Shown here one piece after another: positions 26,201 to 36,341 of a DNA stretch of 64,000 nt (position 1 is the stretch's first letter; each line of letters begins with the position of its first letter). The DNA is from Citromicrobium sp. (lineage in GTDB: Bacteria > Pseudomonadota > Alphaproteobacteria > Sphingomonadales > Sphingomonadaceae): positions 62,001-126,000 of the forward strand of contig PBYQ01000003.1 in the NCBI GenBank assembly GCA_002729695.1, in the 5' to 3' direction. A model generated the notes under the pieces. That model saw only the letters and a list, made by a program, of their open reading frames with translations. It did not search any database and was not told where the DNA came from. Position numbers and translations under genes: made by a program.

Positions 26201-27409
26201 ATGAACGACCAGCAGTCCGGTGCGAGCTTCGCGTCCTCTTCCAGCATGGACCTCGACCTGCCCGAAGAACATCGCGCCTTCCGTGACATGGTAGAAAGCT
26301 TCGTTCAGGCAGAACTTCCCAAGGACTGGGCGCGCGAGCTTGAGCAGAAGGAAGACGAGTACCCCTTCGAATTGTGGGAGAAGCTGCGCGAAGGCGGGTT
26401 TCACGGACTTGGTATCGACGAGGAATATGGCGGCATCGGCGGCGACGTGATGATGCAGATGATCCTCGCCCGCGCGTTGGCGCGGACCTTGGGCGGGCTT
26501 GCATGGATCTGGGGAATTACGTCCTTTGCGGGCGTGAAGTCGATCGGCCTGTACGGCTCGGAAGAACAGAAGCGGCGCTTCCTGCCTGAAATCGCGGCGG
26601 GCAACCTGCGCGCAGCGATTGCCTTCACCGAACCTGGCGGCGGGACCGACCTGCTCGGGTCTATGCGCACGACGGCCACCCGCGGCGATGGCGGCTGGAT
26701 CATCAACGGTGAGAAGATCTGGAGTTCGTCCGCCCACGTAGCAGATTACCTGCTGCTGCTGGCGCGCACCGACAAGGACGTGGAAAAGAGCTACCAGGGC
26801 CTGACCCTATTCTGGGTTCCGACCAAGTCTGTCGGGGTCAAGATCACCAAGCTGGCCAAGCTCGGAATGCGCTCGATGGGGAGCTGCGCGGTCCATCTCG
26901 AAGACGTATTCGTGCCCGACGACCTGGTGATGGGCGAAACCGATCGTGCGTGGCGCATGCTGCTTCCCACGCTGAACAACGAGCGCATGATGGTGAGCGC
27001 CTTCTGCCTCGGCATCGTCGACGGCGTTCTCGAAGACGCGCTTGAATATGCGCAGCAGCGCAAGGCCTTCAACAAGGTGATCGGTCAGTTCCAGGCGATC
27101 CAGCACATGATCGCCGATATCAAGATGGCCCAGTATCAGGTCGAATGCATGCTGACCGACTGCGCCTGGAAAATCTCCAACGGCCGGGAATCGCTGATCG
27201 AGTCGACGGCATTGAAGATCGTCGCCTCGGAACAGGCCAACAAGTGCGCTGACCTTGGCATCCAGATTCTGGGAGGCATGGGTTACTCCGCCGAAACCGA
27301 CATGCAGCGTTACTGGCGCGACAGTCGGTTGTGGCGGATCGGCCCGATCACCAACGAGATGGCGCGCAACGTGATCGCGGAGAACCTCGGGCTGCCGCGC
27401 TCGTTCTGA
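26201..27409 (+). CDS. Acyl-CoA dehydrogenase 1
   Basis: The 402-residue flavoenzyme has the usual N-terminal helical domain (PEEHRAFRDMVESFVQAELP), middle beta-domain with AIAFTEPGGGTDLLGSMRTT, and C-terminal helical domain with QILGGMGYSAETDMQRYWRD. It puts an alpha-beta double bond into an acyl-CoA with FAD. ATG 26201 is chosen over 26138 because family similarity and a GAGGTAG site fit there. It is first gene of a three-gene run with the OYE reductase 3 bp later. The acyl substrate is unknown. Confidence 0.92.
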   Translation: MNDQQSGASFASSSSMDLDLPEEHRAFRDMVESFVQAELPKDWARELEQKEDEYPFELWEKLREGGFHGLGIDEEYGGIGGDVMMQMILARALARTLGGLAWIWGITSFAGVKSIGLYGSEEQKRRFLPEIAAGNLRAAIAFTEPGGGTDLLGSMRTTATRGDGGWIINGEKIWSSSAHVADYLLLLARTDKDVEKSYQGLTLFWVPTKSVGVKITKLAKLGMRSMGSCAVHLEDVFVPDDLVMGETDRAWRMLLPTLNNERMMVSAFCLGIVDGVLEDALEYAQQRKAFNKVIGQFQAIQHMIADIKMAQYQVECMLTDCAWKISNGRESLIESTALKIVASEQANKCADLGIQILGGMGYSAETDMQRYWRDSRLWRIGPITNEMARNVIAENLGLPRSF

Positions 27410-27412
27410 CCG

Positions 27413-28597
27413 ATGTCAACCGGGCCGGATTATCACTTACCTGCGGAGGGCACACCTGCCAGCTCTCCAGTCGGTCGGGGCGACACCGGGGCCCTCGCCC
27501 CGCTTTTCGCCCCCTTCGCGGTCGGAGGTCTGGCACTGCCCAACCGCTTCGTGATGGCACCGATGACCCGATGGATGTCTCCGGGCCAAATTCCGGGGTC
27601 CAATGTCGCAGCATATTATCGGCGTAGGGCCGAAAACGGCGTGGGCCTGATCGTCACCGAAGGGACGACGGTCGATCATCCCGTTTCCTCCTACTCGGTG
27701 CGCGTGCCGGCCCTCCACGGCCCAGCGCTCGACGGCTGGAGGCGCGTGGTCGATGAGGTCCACGAGGCCGGAGGAAAAATCGCCCCGCAATTATGGCATG
27801 TCGGGATCATGCGAGATCCGCGGCAGGGCGACTTTCCCAACCCCGATCTGCCGAGCGCGAGCCCGTCGGGCATTTACAAACCCGGCGGAAAATCGGTCGT
27901 GCCGCCTCTAGGGCAGCCCGAAATCCGCGCGATCATAGACAGTTTCGCACGCGCCGCGGCGGCGGCACGTGCCATCGGATTCGACGCGATCGAAATCCAC
28001 GGCGCGCATGGCTATATTCTCGACCAGTTCCTGTGGGGCGCGCTCAACCGACGCGCCGGCGACGACTACGGAGGCGATGCGGAGCAACGCACGCGCTTCG
28101 CTGTCGAACTGGTCGAAGCCGTGCGCGCGGAGATCGGACCGGACTTCCCGCTTATCCTGCGCATCTCGCAATGGAAGCAACAGGATTACGATGCCCGTCT
28201 GGCGGAGACACCCGAACAGCTGGGGCGGATTTTCGCACCGCTGTCGGATGCCGGGGTCGACATCTTCCACTGCTCGCAGCGGCGCTATTGGGAGGCCGAA
28301 TTCGAAGGGTCGGCGATGAACTTCGCAGGCTGGATAAGGCGGCTGACCGGAAAGCCGACGATCACCGTCGGCAGCGTCGGCCTGGCTGGCGCGATGTCGG
28401 TAACTGACATCGGCGAGCAGGCAGGCGTTTCGGCCGACCTCGCTCCTCTGGCCAAGCGTGTCGCGGAAGGCGAATTCGACCTCGTCGCCGTCGGCCGCGC
28501 GCTGCTCGCCGACCCTGCCTGGGTCCAGAAAGTCCGCGAGGGTCGACTCGCCGAATTGCGTGCATTCGACAAGGCGGCGCTCGACACGTTGGTCTGA
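27413..28597 (+). CDS. NADH:flavin oxidoreductase, Old Yellow Enzyme family
   Basis: The 394-residue FMN TIM barrel has PNRFVMAPMTRW at the start, the substrate-anion site IEIHGAHGYILDQFLWG, the conserved NRRAGDDYGG loop and VGRALLADPAWVQ near the end. No C-terminal iron-sulfur/FAD domain is present, so it is a single-domain ene-reductase and not a full 2,4-dienoyl-CoA reductase. It probably reduces an activated C=C bond in the island's pathway. It is 3 bp behind acyl-CoA dehydrogenase 1 and 37 bp before the SnoaL-like gene. Confidence 0.92.
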   Translation: MSTGPDYHLPAEGTPASSPVGRGDTGALAPLFAPFAVGGLALPNRFVMAPMTRWMSPGQIPGSNVAAYYRRRAENGVGLIVTEGTTVDHPVSSYSVRVPALHGPALDGWRRVVDEVHEAGGKIAPQLWHVGIMRDPRQGDFPNPDLPSASPSGIYKPGGKSVVPPLGQPEIRAIIDSFARAAAAARAIGFDAIEIHGAHGYILDQFLWGALNRRAGDDYGGDAEQRTRFAVELVEAVRAEIGPDFPLILRISQWKQQDYDARLAETPEQLGRIFAPLSDAGVDIFHCSQRRYWEAEFEGSAMNFAGWIRRLTGKPTITVGSVGLAGAMSVTDIGEQAGVSADLAPLAKRVAEGEFDLVAVGRALLADPAWVQKVREGRLAELRAFDKAALDTLV

Positions 28598-28634
28598 CCG
28601 CCCCAATCACGCTTACACGAAAGAAAGCTACGCC

Positions 28635-29420
28635 ATGGCCTCCGCATCCGCCTTTCTCGCGCTGATGAAACGCTATTGCATCGACTATGTGAATGTCGGC
28701 GATCAGTCGGTCACCCGCGACCTGATGATAGAGGATTACGTCCTGCAGATGGGCGAATACGAAGTCGTCGGGCGAGACGGTGCGTATTGGGATGCGACCG
28801 CCCGGCAAATGAAGCAGTATCCCGGGCTGCTGCTGACCGTGCACGAAATCGCCACCTGCGGGAATCGCCTGATGATGCGGTTTACCGAGCATGGTCGGCA
28901 CGCGAAATCGGGCGTTCCGTGCGCGTGGGGCGGTATATCGATGTATCGCTGGGACGGTTCGCGACTGACCCATTGCAGCGTCGAGCAGGATTACTGGTCA
29001 CGCAAACGGCAGATCGACGCGGGCCGCGCAGATACTGTCGACCATCCCGCCACGGCTCCCTTTACCGGCGAGGGCCAGCAACCCGATCCAGCTGCCGAAA
29101 AGAGCGCCCGCAAATGGCTCGAGGCGGGCGGCATTGGGACGGACGGTGCGGTTCAGTGTGACGACGAATGGCTACCGGGCCACGAAAGAATGCGCGTGCT
29201 CGACCAGCGATCGATCGCGATCCACGACCTGTTCGCGGTCGGGCAAAGAGTCGCCTTTCATGCGACGATCGACGGGACCATCGCAGCCGATTTCCCAGCT
29301 GGCGAAACCGGAGCGCCGGGTGCGCTCCACGTTGCCGGTATTTTGCATATCGATCAGGGAAAGATCGCTCACGGACGCGTGATCCGTAACCGGATGAATT
29401 TGCGCCAAAGCGCTGGCTGA
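28635..29420 (+). CDS. SnoaL/NTF2-like protein, probably two-domain
   Basis: The 261-residue protein appears to contain two NTF2-like alpha+beta cones. The first (about 10-125) has VGRDGAYWDATARQMKQYPG and WGGISMYRWDG, the second (about 150-255) has RVAFHATIDGTIAADF and HVAGILHIDQGKI. SnoaL-type proteins act as cyclases, isomerases or hydrolases on polyketides, steroids and terpenoids; others are binding folds only. It is third in the acyl-CoA dehydrogenase/OYE operon. No catalytic residues can be assigned, so the reaction is open. The start at 28635 follows a plausible GAAAG site. Confidence 0.7.
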   Translation: MASASAFLALMKRYCIDYVNVGDQSVTRDLMIEDYVLQMGEYEVVGRDGAYWDATARQMKQYPGLLLTVHEIATCGNRLMMRFTEHGRHAKSGVPCAWGGISMYRWDGSRLTHCSVEQDYWSRKRQIDAGRADTVDHPATAPFTGEGQQPDPAAEKSARKWLEAGGIGTDGAVQCDDEWLPGHERMRVLDQRSIAIHDLFAVGQRVAFHATIDGTIAADFPAGETGAPGALHVAGILHIDQGKIAHGRVIRNRMNLRQSAG

Positions 29421-29437
29421 AGCGCCCGCCAGGCCGG

Positions 29438-30436
29438 TCAGGCGATGGCGACGATTACCTTGCCCGCTTCGTGACCCTCCTCAAGGTAGCGCAGCGCATC
29501 GGCCGCCTCCTCGAAAGCGAAGCTGCGATCGACCAGCGGGACAAGCCGATGCTGCCCAACGAAGTCCAGCATTTCGCCAAACTCCTTTTGATTGCCGACA
29601 TTGGTGCCGATGATCGAAAGGTTGCGCAGGAAGATATCGGGTGCGCTCGCCTTGAAGACGGGCCCCGCGGTCGAGCCATAGACCACGACCCGCGCACCCA
29701 TCGCCAGTGTGCGCACATAGGCCGGAAATCCGCCCGCCGGTGCACCGTCAAACACAACGTCGATGGGACCGGCCGCCTTGCCCAGCGTCTTGGCCCAGCC
29801 TTCGTCTGTGTAGACCACGCCGCCCTGCGCACCGCGCTGGACCGCCAGGTCGATCGTCTCCTGCGAGCTGCTGGTCACCCACACACGTGCGCCCATCGCC
29901 ACGGCGAAGTCGAGCGCCTGCATCGCAACGCCGCCGCCGATCCCGGTAATCAGCAGAGCCTCCCCTTCGCGCAAGCCTGCCTTGGTGGTCAGGCCGCGCC
30001 ACGCGGTAAGCCCGGCCAGCGGGAGTGCGGCGGCCTGCGCAAAATCGAGGTGGGTGGGTTTGGGAAACAGATTGTCGGCGGGAACGGCAATGCTCTCGGC
30101 AATGTTCCCCGGCCCCGGCATGCCGAGCAGGCCGAAACCGGCGGACGGGAACCGCAAATCGTCACCCCAGCCGAGGCCCGGATACAGCACCACCTCCTGG
30201 CCTGAGAGCGCCTGGTCGCCGTCACTGCCAACCGTTTCGACCACACCCGCACCGTCTGCGCCAAGCGTGGCGGGCAGCGTCATGCCCGGATACTGGCCTT
30301 TGGCGATCCACAGCTCGCGATGGTTCAGGCCCGCCGCGCGAAGCGACACGACAGCATCCGCAGCTCCCGCAGCGGAGTCTTCCACGGTCTGAATGGCGGG
30401 AGCGGTTTCGGCATCTTTCAGAAACAAGGCGCGCAT
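29438..30436 (-). CDS. Zinc-free MDR-family NAD(P)H-dependent oxidoreductase (quinone oxidoreductase type)
   Basis: The 332-residue medium-chain dehydrogenase/reductase has the N-terminal GroES-like part with GADGAGVVETVG and a Rossmann domain with ITGIGGGVAMQALDFAVAMG. The catalytic and structural zinc cysteines of alcohol dehydrogenases are absent. Relatives reduce quinones, enones or enoyl-CoAs with NADPH. It is last in the minus-strand set with acyl-CoA dehydrogenase 2 but has its own 59-bp leader with an operator copy at 30457-30474. Confidence 0.88.
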   Translation of the reverse strand: MRALFLKDAETAPAIQTVEDSAAGAADAVVSLRAAGLNHRELWIAKGQYPGMTLPATLGADGAGVVETVGSDGDQALSGQEVVLYPGLGWGDDLRFPSAGFGLLGMPGPGNIAESIAVPADNLFPKPTHLDFAQAAALPLAGLTAWRGLTTKAGLREGEALLITGIGGGVAMQALDFAVAMGARVWVTSSSQETIDLAVQRGAQGGVVYTDEGWAKTLGKAAGPIDVVFDGAPAGGFPAYVRTLAMGARVVVYGSTAGPVFKASAPDIFLRNLSIIGTNVGNQKEFGEMLDFVGQHRLVPLVDRSFAFEEAADALRYLEEGHEAGKVIVAIA

Positions 30437-30456
30437 CGTCGAATATCCTCTTAATT

Positions 30457-30474
30457 GGTGACCGGTCGGTACCG
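30457..30474. promoter_or_regulatory. TetR-type operator copy upstream of the MDR gene
   Basis: GGTGACCGGTCGGTACCG has the ACC-GGTC-GGT core of the island motif. It lies 20-38 bp before the MDR start on the minus strand. Confidence 0.5.
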
Positions 30475-30495
30475 CTCAGGCGCCACGGTGGACGG

Positions 30496-31653
30496 TCAGC
30501 TCATTTTGCGTTCGTCCAGCCCGAGGCTGCGACCGATGATTTCACGCATGATTTCGGATGTTCCGGCGTAGATGCGGCTGATCCGCGCATCGGTGTACAT
30601 CCGGCTGATCGGGTATTCGTCCATGTACCCCGCACCACCATGCAACTGGAGGCAGGTGTCGGTAACGCGACCTTCGATCTCGCTGGTGAGGAGCTTGGCC
30701 GACGAAGCATCCTCTGCGGTCAGTTCACCCGCATTGAGGAGCATCACGCACTGGTCGACAAAGGTCTGCAACATGTCGAGCTCGGCGCGCATCTGCGCCA
30801 TCTGGAATCGCGTGTTCTGGAACGCACCGATAGGCTTCCCGAAGGCACGCCGTTCCTTGACGTAGTCGAGTGTCACATCGAACGCGTGTTGCGCATTGGC
30901 GAGGAACCCGATCGAACCTACCAGACGTTCCTGTGCCAGGAAACGCGTCAGGTAGCGGAAGCCCTGATGTTCCTCGCCAAGCAAGTTGGCGCGGGGAATG
31001 TGCACGTCGTTGAAGAAAAGCTCGGCGGTGTCCTGGCTCTTCAAACCCATTTTTTCGAGCCTGCGTCCGCGCTCGAATCCGTCCATCCCGCGCTCGACCA
31101 GAAACAGGCTGATGCCATGGGGCTTTTCGGGATCGGTGCGCGCCGCGACCACGACGAGGTCGGACAGTATGCCGTTGGAGATATAGGTCTTCGATCCGTT
31201 GAGCACCCAGCCATCGCCATCGGGACGCGCGGCGGTGCGCATTCCAGCCAGATCGCTGCCGGTCGAAGGTTCGGTCATCGCGACGGCGAGAATGCAACTG
31301 CCATCGACAATGCCCGGCATGAAGCGCTGCTTCTGATCGTCCGTGCCGAGTTTGGCGATGTAGGGCGCGACCAGATCGTTGTGCAGGTTGATGTAGAACC
31401 CGCTGTCGCCGTGCGTTGTGTTCTCCTCGATGATGACCTGTTCGAAACGGAAATCGTCGATCCCCGCACCGCCATATTGCTCATCGGCCCAGGTGCACAG
31501 CAGCCCGGCCGCCCCCGCCTTCGCGTAGATATCGCGGTCGACCATGCCCTGCTCGCGGAATCGCTCGCCATGCGGCGCTACCTCGGTCTGCATGAAGTGG
31601 CGCACCGTCTCGCGAAACTGATCGTGCTCGGGTTCGAAAATCAGACGTTTCAC
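30496..31653 (-). CDS. Acyl-CoA dehydrogenase 2
   Basis: The 385-residue acyl-CoA dehydrogenase has [18 protein letters not shown] and [10 protein letters not shown] (FAD/substrate loop). The C-terminal [21 protein letters not shown] and [19 protein letters not shown] are standard for this family. It starts at GTG 31653 ([15 protein letters not shown]), overlapping the preceding stop as GTGA; the longer frame to 31821 is shadow. It is translationally coupled to the FadB/J-type gene, so it presumably works on an intermediate of the same beta-oxidation cycle. Confidence 0.93.
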   Translation of the reverse strand: MKRLIFEPEHDQFRETVRHFMQTEVAPHGERFREQGMVDRDIYAKAGAAGLLCTWADEQYGGAGIDDFRFEQVIIEENTTHGDSGFYINLHNDLVAPYIAKLGTDDQKQRFMPGIVDGSCILAVAMTEPSTGSDLAGMRTAARPDGDGWVLNGSKTYISNGILSDLVVVAARTDPEKPHGISLFLVERGMDGFERGRRLEKMGLKSQDTAELFFNDVHIPRANLLGEEHQGFRYLTRFLAQERLVGSIGFLANAQHAFDVTLDYVKERRAFGKPIGAFQNTRFQMAQMRAELDMLQTFVDQCVMLLNAGELTAEDASSAKLLTSEIEGRVTDTCLQLHGGAGYMDEYPISRMYTDARISRIYAGTSEIMREIIGRSLGLDERKMS

Positions 31654-33788
31654 GACCAGTCGAACCCCTCGCCCGCCTGCGCCTTCGCGCGCAGTCCCTC
31701 GGGTGGCAGGAAACGGTCTCCGTATGCCTCCGCCATCCGGTCGCATTCTTCGACAAAGCTTGCGAGCCCAACGGTCTCGATCAGCGAGACGGTTCCGCCG
31801 GTCCAGGTCGGGAAGCCCCACCCCAGCACTGCGCCCAGATCGCCGTCGGCGGGATGCGTCAGCACATTCTCTTCCAGGCAGCGGACCGTTTCGAGCGCTT
31901 GGACATAGAGGAGGCGCCGCTTGACCTCTTCAACATCGGGCTGTCTGTCGGATACCGGGAATTCCTCCGCCAGGCCGGGCCAAAGATGCTTCTTGCCGCC
32001 TTCGGGGTAATCGTAGAAGCCAGCGCCGCCCTTTCGGCCAGGACGACCAAGGCCATCCACCATCCGCTCCATCACATCCGCAGAGGTCGGCCTACGATAG
32101 GATGCGTCTTCGGCTTGCGCCTGGCGGACGATCTTGAGCGGGAGTTCGATCGAGGTCTCGTCGATCACGGCCAGCGGGCCGACCGGCATTCCCGCCTGCT
32201 TTGCCGCATTTTCGATCAGTGCGGGCGCCACCCCTTCGCGCAGCAGCTCCATCCCTTCGTGGATGAAGGTCTGGAACACGCGGCTGGTGTAGAAACCGCG
32301 GCTGTCGTTGACCACGATCGGGACCTTGCGGATCTGCGCCACGAAATCGATCGCCCGAGCGAGCGTTTCCGGGTTCGTTTCCTGCCCCATGATAATTTCG
32401 ACCAGCGCCATCCGATCGACCGGCGAAAAGAAGTGCAGCCCGATGAAATCGCCGGGGCGGGAGAAAGCCTTGGCAAGATCCGAGATCGGCAGGGTCGAGG
32501 TGTTGGACGCAAACACTGCCTCGGCCGGCATCGCGGCGTCCGCTTTACCGGTGACGTCGGCCTTGATCGCCGTATCCTCGAACACCGCCTCGATCACCAG
32601 ATCGCAACCATCGAGTTGCGCATAATCGGTTGTCGGACGAATGCGATCGAGCAGGGCAGCCCCCTTCTCCTCGCTCGTCTTTCCGCGCGCAACCAACTTG
32701 TCGATAACTTTGCGGGACCAGTCCTTGCCGCGATCCGCAGTGGCCTGGTCGGTATCGAGCAGAACCGCCTCGATCCCGGCGAGTGCGGCCGAATAGGCGA
32801 TGCCTGCCCCCATCATGCCCGCACCGAGAACGCCGACCTTGCCGACTTTTCGCCTTTCGAAGCCCTTGGGTCGCCGGGCGCCCTTCTGCGCCAGCCCTTT
32901 GTTTACGAACGTGGTGCGGATGATGTTGCGCGCGACCGGATCGGTCATCAGGTGCGCGAAGTGGCGGCTTTCGACCAGCAGCCCCTTGTCGAACGGCACC
33001 TGCATCCCTTCGAAAATGCACGCCAAGATCGAGATCGGTGCGGGGTAATTGTCGCCGTACCTGCTGCGCAGTTTGGCCGTTGCCATGGTGAATACGCCTG
33101 CGGTCGACTGCTTCAGCAAGCCGTCCGATTGCCGGATAGCAAAGCCTTTCACATCCCACGGACGCGTCGGATCCGGCTCGGTTGCCAGCCATTGGCGTGC
33201 CGCATCGATTACCCTTTCGGGCGCAACGACCTGATCGACCATCCCCATTTCGAGCGCCTTCGCAGGGGCATAGCTGCGCCCTTCGAGCAGCGCCTCCATC
33301 GCCTTGTCGACGCCGATCATGCGAACGAGCCGCTGCGTACCGCCAGAACCGGGCAACAGCCCGACATTGACTTCGGGAAGGCCGACGACAGCAGCCGGGT
33401 CGTCTGCGAGAATGCGGTGCGTGCAGGCGAGCGCCAGCTCGTAACCCCCGCCCAGCGCAAAGCCGCTCATCGCGGCGACGACGGGCTTTCCGCAAGTCTC
33501 GAGCGCGCGGTGCATCGCGGTGGCGTGCTGGCTGAACGCGAACGCATCCAGCGCGCTCATGCCCTGCATTTCGCCAAGGATGAACTTCAGGTCCGCTCCC
33601 GCCATGAAGCCAGGCTTGGCCGACGCGATGACGATGCCTGTTATCGCCGCATCGTCCCGCGCGGCCCCGATGGCGTGCGTCATCTCGCTCACCCAGTCGG
33701 GGGAGACGGTGTTTACCGACGCATCGGGATCGTCGAGCGTGATGGTGAGAATGCCGTCTTCGGCATCGGTGCGCAGATATTTTGCCAT
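31650..33788 (-). CDS. Bifunctional enoyl-CoA hydratase / 3-hydroxyacyl-CoA dehydrogenase (FadB/FadJ type)
   Basis: The 712-residue protein combines two activities. An N-terminal crotonase domain (1-200) has FMAGADLKF and [18 protein letters not shown]. The NAD-binding 3-hydroxyacyl-CoA dehydrogenase has [13 protein letters not shown] near residue 315, [14 protein letters not shown] and [14 protein letters not shown], and two C-terminal domains. It hydrates enoyl-CoA and oxidises the hydroxyacyl-CoA. Start 33788 (MAKYLRTD) is 5 bp after the thiolase stop. The size and order thiolase-FadJ-ACAD make a complete beta-oxidation unit. Confidence 0.94.
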   Translation of the reverse strand: MAKYLRTDAEDGILTITLDDPDASVNTVSPDWVSEMTHAIGAARDDAAITGIVIASAKPGFMAGADLKFILGEMQGMSALDAFAFSQHATAMHRALETCGKPVVAAMSGFALGGGYELALACTHRILADDPAAVVGLPEVNVGLLPGSGGTQRLVRMIGVDKAMEALLEGRSYAPAKALEMGMVDQVVAPERVIDAARQWLATEPDPTRPWDVKGFAIRQSDGLLKQSTAGVFTMATAKLRSRYGDNYPAPISILACIFEGMQVPFDKGLLVESRHFAHLMTDPVARNIIRTTFVNKGLAQKGARRPKGFERRKVGKVGVLGAGMMGAGIAYSAALAGIEAVLLDTDQATADRGKDWSRKVIDKLVARGKTSEEKGAALLDRIRPTTDYAQLDGCDLVIEAVFEDTAIKADVTGKADAAMPAEAVFASNTSTLPISDLAKAFSRPGDFIGLHFFSPVDRMALVEIIMGQETNPETLARAIDFVAQIRKVPIVVNDSRGFYTSRVFQTFIHEGMELLREGVAPALIENAAKQAGMPVGPLAVIDETSIELPLKIVRQAQAEDASYRRPTSADVMERMVDGLGRPGRKGGAGFYDYPEGGKKHLWPGLAEEFPVSDRQPDVEEVKRRLLYVQALETVRCLEENVLTHPADGDLGAVLGWGFPTWTGGTVSLIETVGLASFVEECDRMAEAYGDRFLPPEGLRAKAQAGEGFDWS

Positions 33789-33793
33789 GAAAT

Positions 33794-34996
33794 TCAGACC
33801 CGTTCGATGATGGTCGCAGTGCCGAGGCCGTTTCCGGCGCACAGCGTGACCAGCGCGGTGTTGAGATCGCGCCGTTCAAGCTCGTCGAGCACGGTGCCCA
33901 GGATCATGGCACCGGTCGCGCCCAGCGGATGGCCCAGGGCTATCGCGCCGCCGGCCACGTTCACTTGCTCGGGGTCGAGATCGAGATAGCGCATGAAGCG
34001 CAGCACCACGCTCGCGAATGCCTCGTTGATCTCGAACAGGTCGATATCGTCGGGCGTCATGCCCGCCCGGTCGAGCAGCTTGCGCGAAACGTCGGCGGGC
34101 GCGGTCAGCATGATGGTGGGTTCGGAGCCGATATTGGCGAAGGCACGGATGCGCGCACGCGGTCGTAATCCTGCGTCCTTGCCGAACTCTGCACTGCCGA
34201 CGAGGACCGCCGCCGCACCATCGACAATGCCGGAGGAGTTGCCGCCGGTATGGACGTGATCGATCTCCGCAACCTGCGGATAACGCTGGATCGCAACCGG
34301 ATCGAACACCTCGCCCAGCCCGGTGAATGCAGGCTTCAGCTTGGCAAGCGATTGGGTCGTGGTGTCGGGCCGCAGATATTCGTCGCGGGCCAGCACGGTT
34401 TGTCCGATGACATCGGTAACCGGCGCGATCGACTTGTCGAACCAGCCCGCCTGCTGCGCCGCTGCCGCCCGGCGCTGGCTTTCCGCCGCATAGGCATCGA
34501 CGTCTTCGCGCGAAAAGCCATCCAGCGTCGCGATCAGATCGGCGCCGATCCCCTGCGGCGCAAAATAGTTGTGATAGCTGCACCACGGATCGGCCGACCA
34601 TGCGCCGGTATCGGCACCAATATAGGTGCGCGACATGCTCTCCACCCCGCCGCCGACCGCTGCATTTGCCGCCCCGGTCATGACTTGGGCAGCAGCATTG
34701 TTCACCGCTTCGAGCGCGGAGGCACAAAACCTGTGGACCTGCTGGCCCGCAACCGATTCCGCCCAGTCTGCCGTGAGCACCGCAGCGCGACCGATATTGC
34801 CGCCCTGCTCGCCGACGGGCTGGGCGCAGCCATAGACCACATCGTCGATCAGCGCGGTGTCGAGCCCGTTGCGATCCGCCAGCGCCCGAAGCGGGGTTGC
34901 CGCCAGTTCGACGGCAGTGATTTCGCGGAGCGATCCATCTGGCCGCCCGCGCCCCCGGGGGGTTCGTACATGGTCGTAGATCAGCGCGTCGGCCAA
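33794..34996 (-). CDS. Acetyl-CoA acyltransferase (thiolase)
   Basis: The 400-residue thiolase has nucleophile Cys in [14 protein letters not shown], the NEAFA loop, [15 protein letters not shown] and the second catalytic Cys in TLCAGNGLG. It cleaves 3-ketoacyl-CoA with CoA. The start is TTG 34996 with a strong AGGGAGG site six bases upstream; no ATG fits. It is first gene of the minus-strand operon thiolase-FadJ-ACAD-MDR, behind an operator copy at 35022-35039. Confidence 0.94.
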   Translation of the reverse strand: MADALIYDHVRTPRGRGRPDGSLREITAVELAATPLRALADRNGLDTALIDDVVYGCAQPVGEQGGNIGRAAVLTADWAESVAGQQVHRFCASALEAVNNAAAQVMTGAANAAVGGGVESMSRTYIGADTGAWSADPWCSYHNYFAPQGIGADLIATLDGFSREDVDAYAAESQRRAAAAQQAGWFDKSIAPVTDVIGQTVLARDEYLRPDTTTQSLAKLKPAFTGLGEVFDPVAIQRYPQVAEIDHVHTGGNSSGIVDGAAAVLVGSAEFGKDAGLRPRARIRAFANIGSEPTIMLTAPADVSRKLLDRAGMTPDDIDLFEINEAFASVVLRFMRYLDLDPEQVNVAGGAIALGHPLGATGAMILGTVLDELERRDLNTALVTLCAGNGLGTATIIERV

Positions 34997-35021
34997 GCGG
35001 GCCTCCCTCTCGTTCTATATT

Positions 35022-35039
35022 TTCTACTTATCGTTTGGA
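35022..35039. promoter_or_regulatory. TetR-type operator copy upstream of the thiolase operon
   Basis: Read on the minus strand the site is TCCAAACGATAAGTAGAA. It keeps the AAACGAT half and GTAG, with AGT in place of GGT. It lies 26-43 bp before the thiolase start. Confidence 0.5.
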
Positions 35040-35167
35040 AAACTTGACCTGCCAGCGAGCGCCGATTAGGTCAAGGGGCATCAGCGGCACACGCGATATA
35101 TCGCTGGATTTACACTGCAGCCAGAGCAAGCTGCGCACGACGGAGAGGTCGATGCAGAAGAGATATT

Positions 35168-35185
35168 ATCGACCCATTGGTCGTT
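35168..35185. promoter_or_regulatory. TetR-type operator copy upstream of the CoA-transferase operon
   Basis: ATCGACCCATTGGTCGTT fits the island motif (ACC at 5-7, GGT at 12-14, near-palindromic CGACC/GGTCG). It lies 35-52 bp before the CoA-transferase start. Confidence 0.6.
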
Positions 35186-35219
35186 TTTACACAGGGGCCA
35201 TTCGACCCGAGGCAAACCT

Positions 35220-36341
35220 TTGAGCGACCGTAGCCTCACGCATGGTCCGCTGGACGGGCTGCGTATCGTGGAATTCGATGCGATCGGGCCCGTGCCGCTC
35301 GCGGCGATGATCCTCGCCGATATGGGTGCCGACATCGTCCGGATCACACGGCCTCGAACCGGCAGTGAAGCGTGGGACGATGTGGGCGGCGCCGTGCTCC
35401 ATCGCGGGCGCGCAACGGTGGAAATCGACCTTGCCACCGACGCGGACAGAGCGCTCTCGCTGATCGCCGGAGCGGATGCGGTGCTCGAGGGCTTTCGTCC
35501 TGGCGTCATGGAACGGCTCGGGCTTGGTCCGCAGCCATGTCTCGCCGCCAATCCCGCTCTGGTCTATGGGCGGATGACGGGATGGGGGCAGGACGGCCCC
35601 CTTGCGCAGCGTGCCGGTCACGATCTCAACTATCTCGCGCTGACCGGCGCCCTGCATGCGATCGGTCCCGCCGACGCGCCGCCGCCCGTGCCGCTGAACC
35701 TGATCGGCGATTACGGTGGCGGCACGATGTTTCTCGTCGCGGGCGTCCTCGCCGCGATCTTGTCGGCGCGCGACACAGGCCAGGGCCAGGTTGTCGACGC
35801 CGCCATGGTCGATGGCGTGTCGTGCCTCAGCGCGCTGTTCCACGCCTTCCGCGCGAGCGGCGCTTGGAGCGACGAGCGGCAGAACAACTTGCTCGACGGT
35901 GGCGCACCCTTCTATCGCACCTATCGCTGCGCCGATGGCAGGTTCGTTGCGGTCGGCGCACTCGAACCCAAATTTTACCGCTCACTGCTCGACGGCCTGG
36001 ACCTCGAGCTTTCCCACTGGTCACAGATGGACCGCGCGTTGTGGCCATCGATGGCGGAGACGTTTGCCGCGCGCTTCGCCACACGCCCGCGCGATGAATG
36101 GGCGCGCACTTTCGAAGGGACCGACGCCTGCGTGACACCGGTCCTCGACTGGGCGGAAGCGGCCGATAATGCTCACCTTGGCGCGCGCGGCACGCTTCAG
36201 CGAGGGAAAGGCGCGGTCCAACCGGCCCCTGCGCCGCGCTTCTCCGCCACACCCTCCTCCGTCCGACCCGCGCAAACGCTCTCGTTTGAGGAGACATCGC
36301 GCCGCTGGGATGCGCGCGAACGATTGGAGGAAGCCACATGA
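35220..36341 (+). CDS. CaiB/BaiF-family CoA-transferase
   Basis: The 373-residue family III CoA-transferase has the N-terminal GLRIVEFDAIGPVPLAAMIL, ADMGADIVRI, LVYGRMTGWGQDGPLAQ and the GHDLNYLALTGAL block, which holds the catalytic aspartate region. It moves CoA between carboxylic acids and could activate the pathway acid or exchange CoA between intermediates. Start is TTG 35220 (MSDRSLTHGPLDGLR) with a GAGGC site; no closer ATG fits the domain. The stop overlaps the SDR gene by 4 bp. Confidence 0.92.
   Translation: MSDRSLTHGPLDGLRIVEFDAIGPVPLAAMILADMGADIVRITRPRTGSEAWDDVGGAVLHRGRATVEIDLATDADRALSLIAGADAVLEGFRPGVMERLGLGPQPCLAANPALVYGRMTGWGQDGPLAQRAGHDLNYLALTGALHAIGPADAPPPVPLNLIGDYGGGTMFLVAGVLAAILSARDTGQGQVVDAAMVDGVSCLSALFHAFRASGAWSDERQNNLLDGGAPFYRTYRCADGRFVAVGALEPKFYRSLLDGLDLELSHWSQMDRALWPSMAETFAARFATRPRDEWARTFEGTDACVTPVLDWAEAADNAHLGARGTLQRGKGAVQPAPAPRFSATPSSVRPAQTLSFEETSRRWDARERLEEAT

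Noticed and set aside
31854..33989. A 711-codon plus-strand frame opposite the FadB/J-type gene.
   Set aside because: It is antisense to a clear bifunctional beta-oxidation enzyme and has no recognisable domain.
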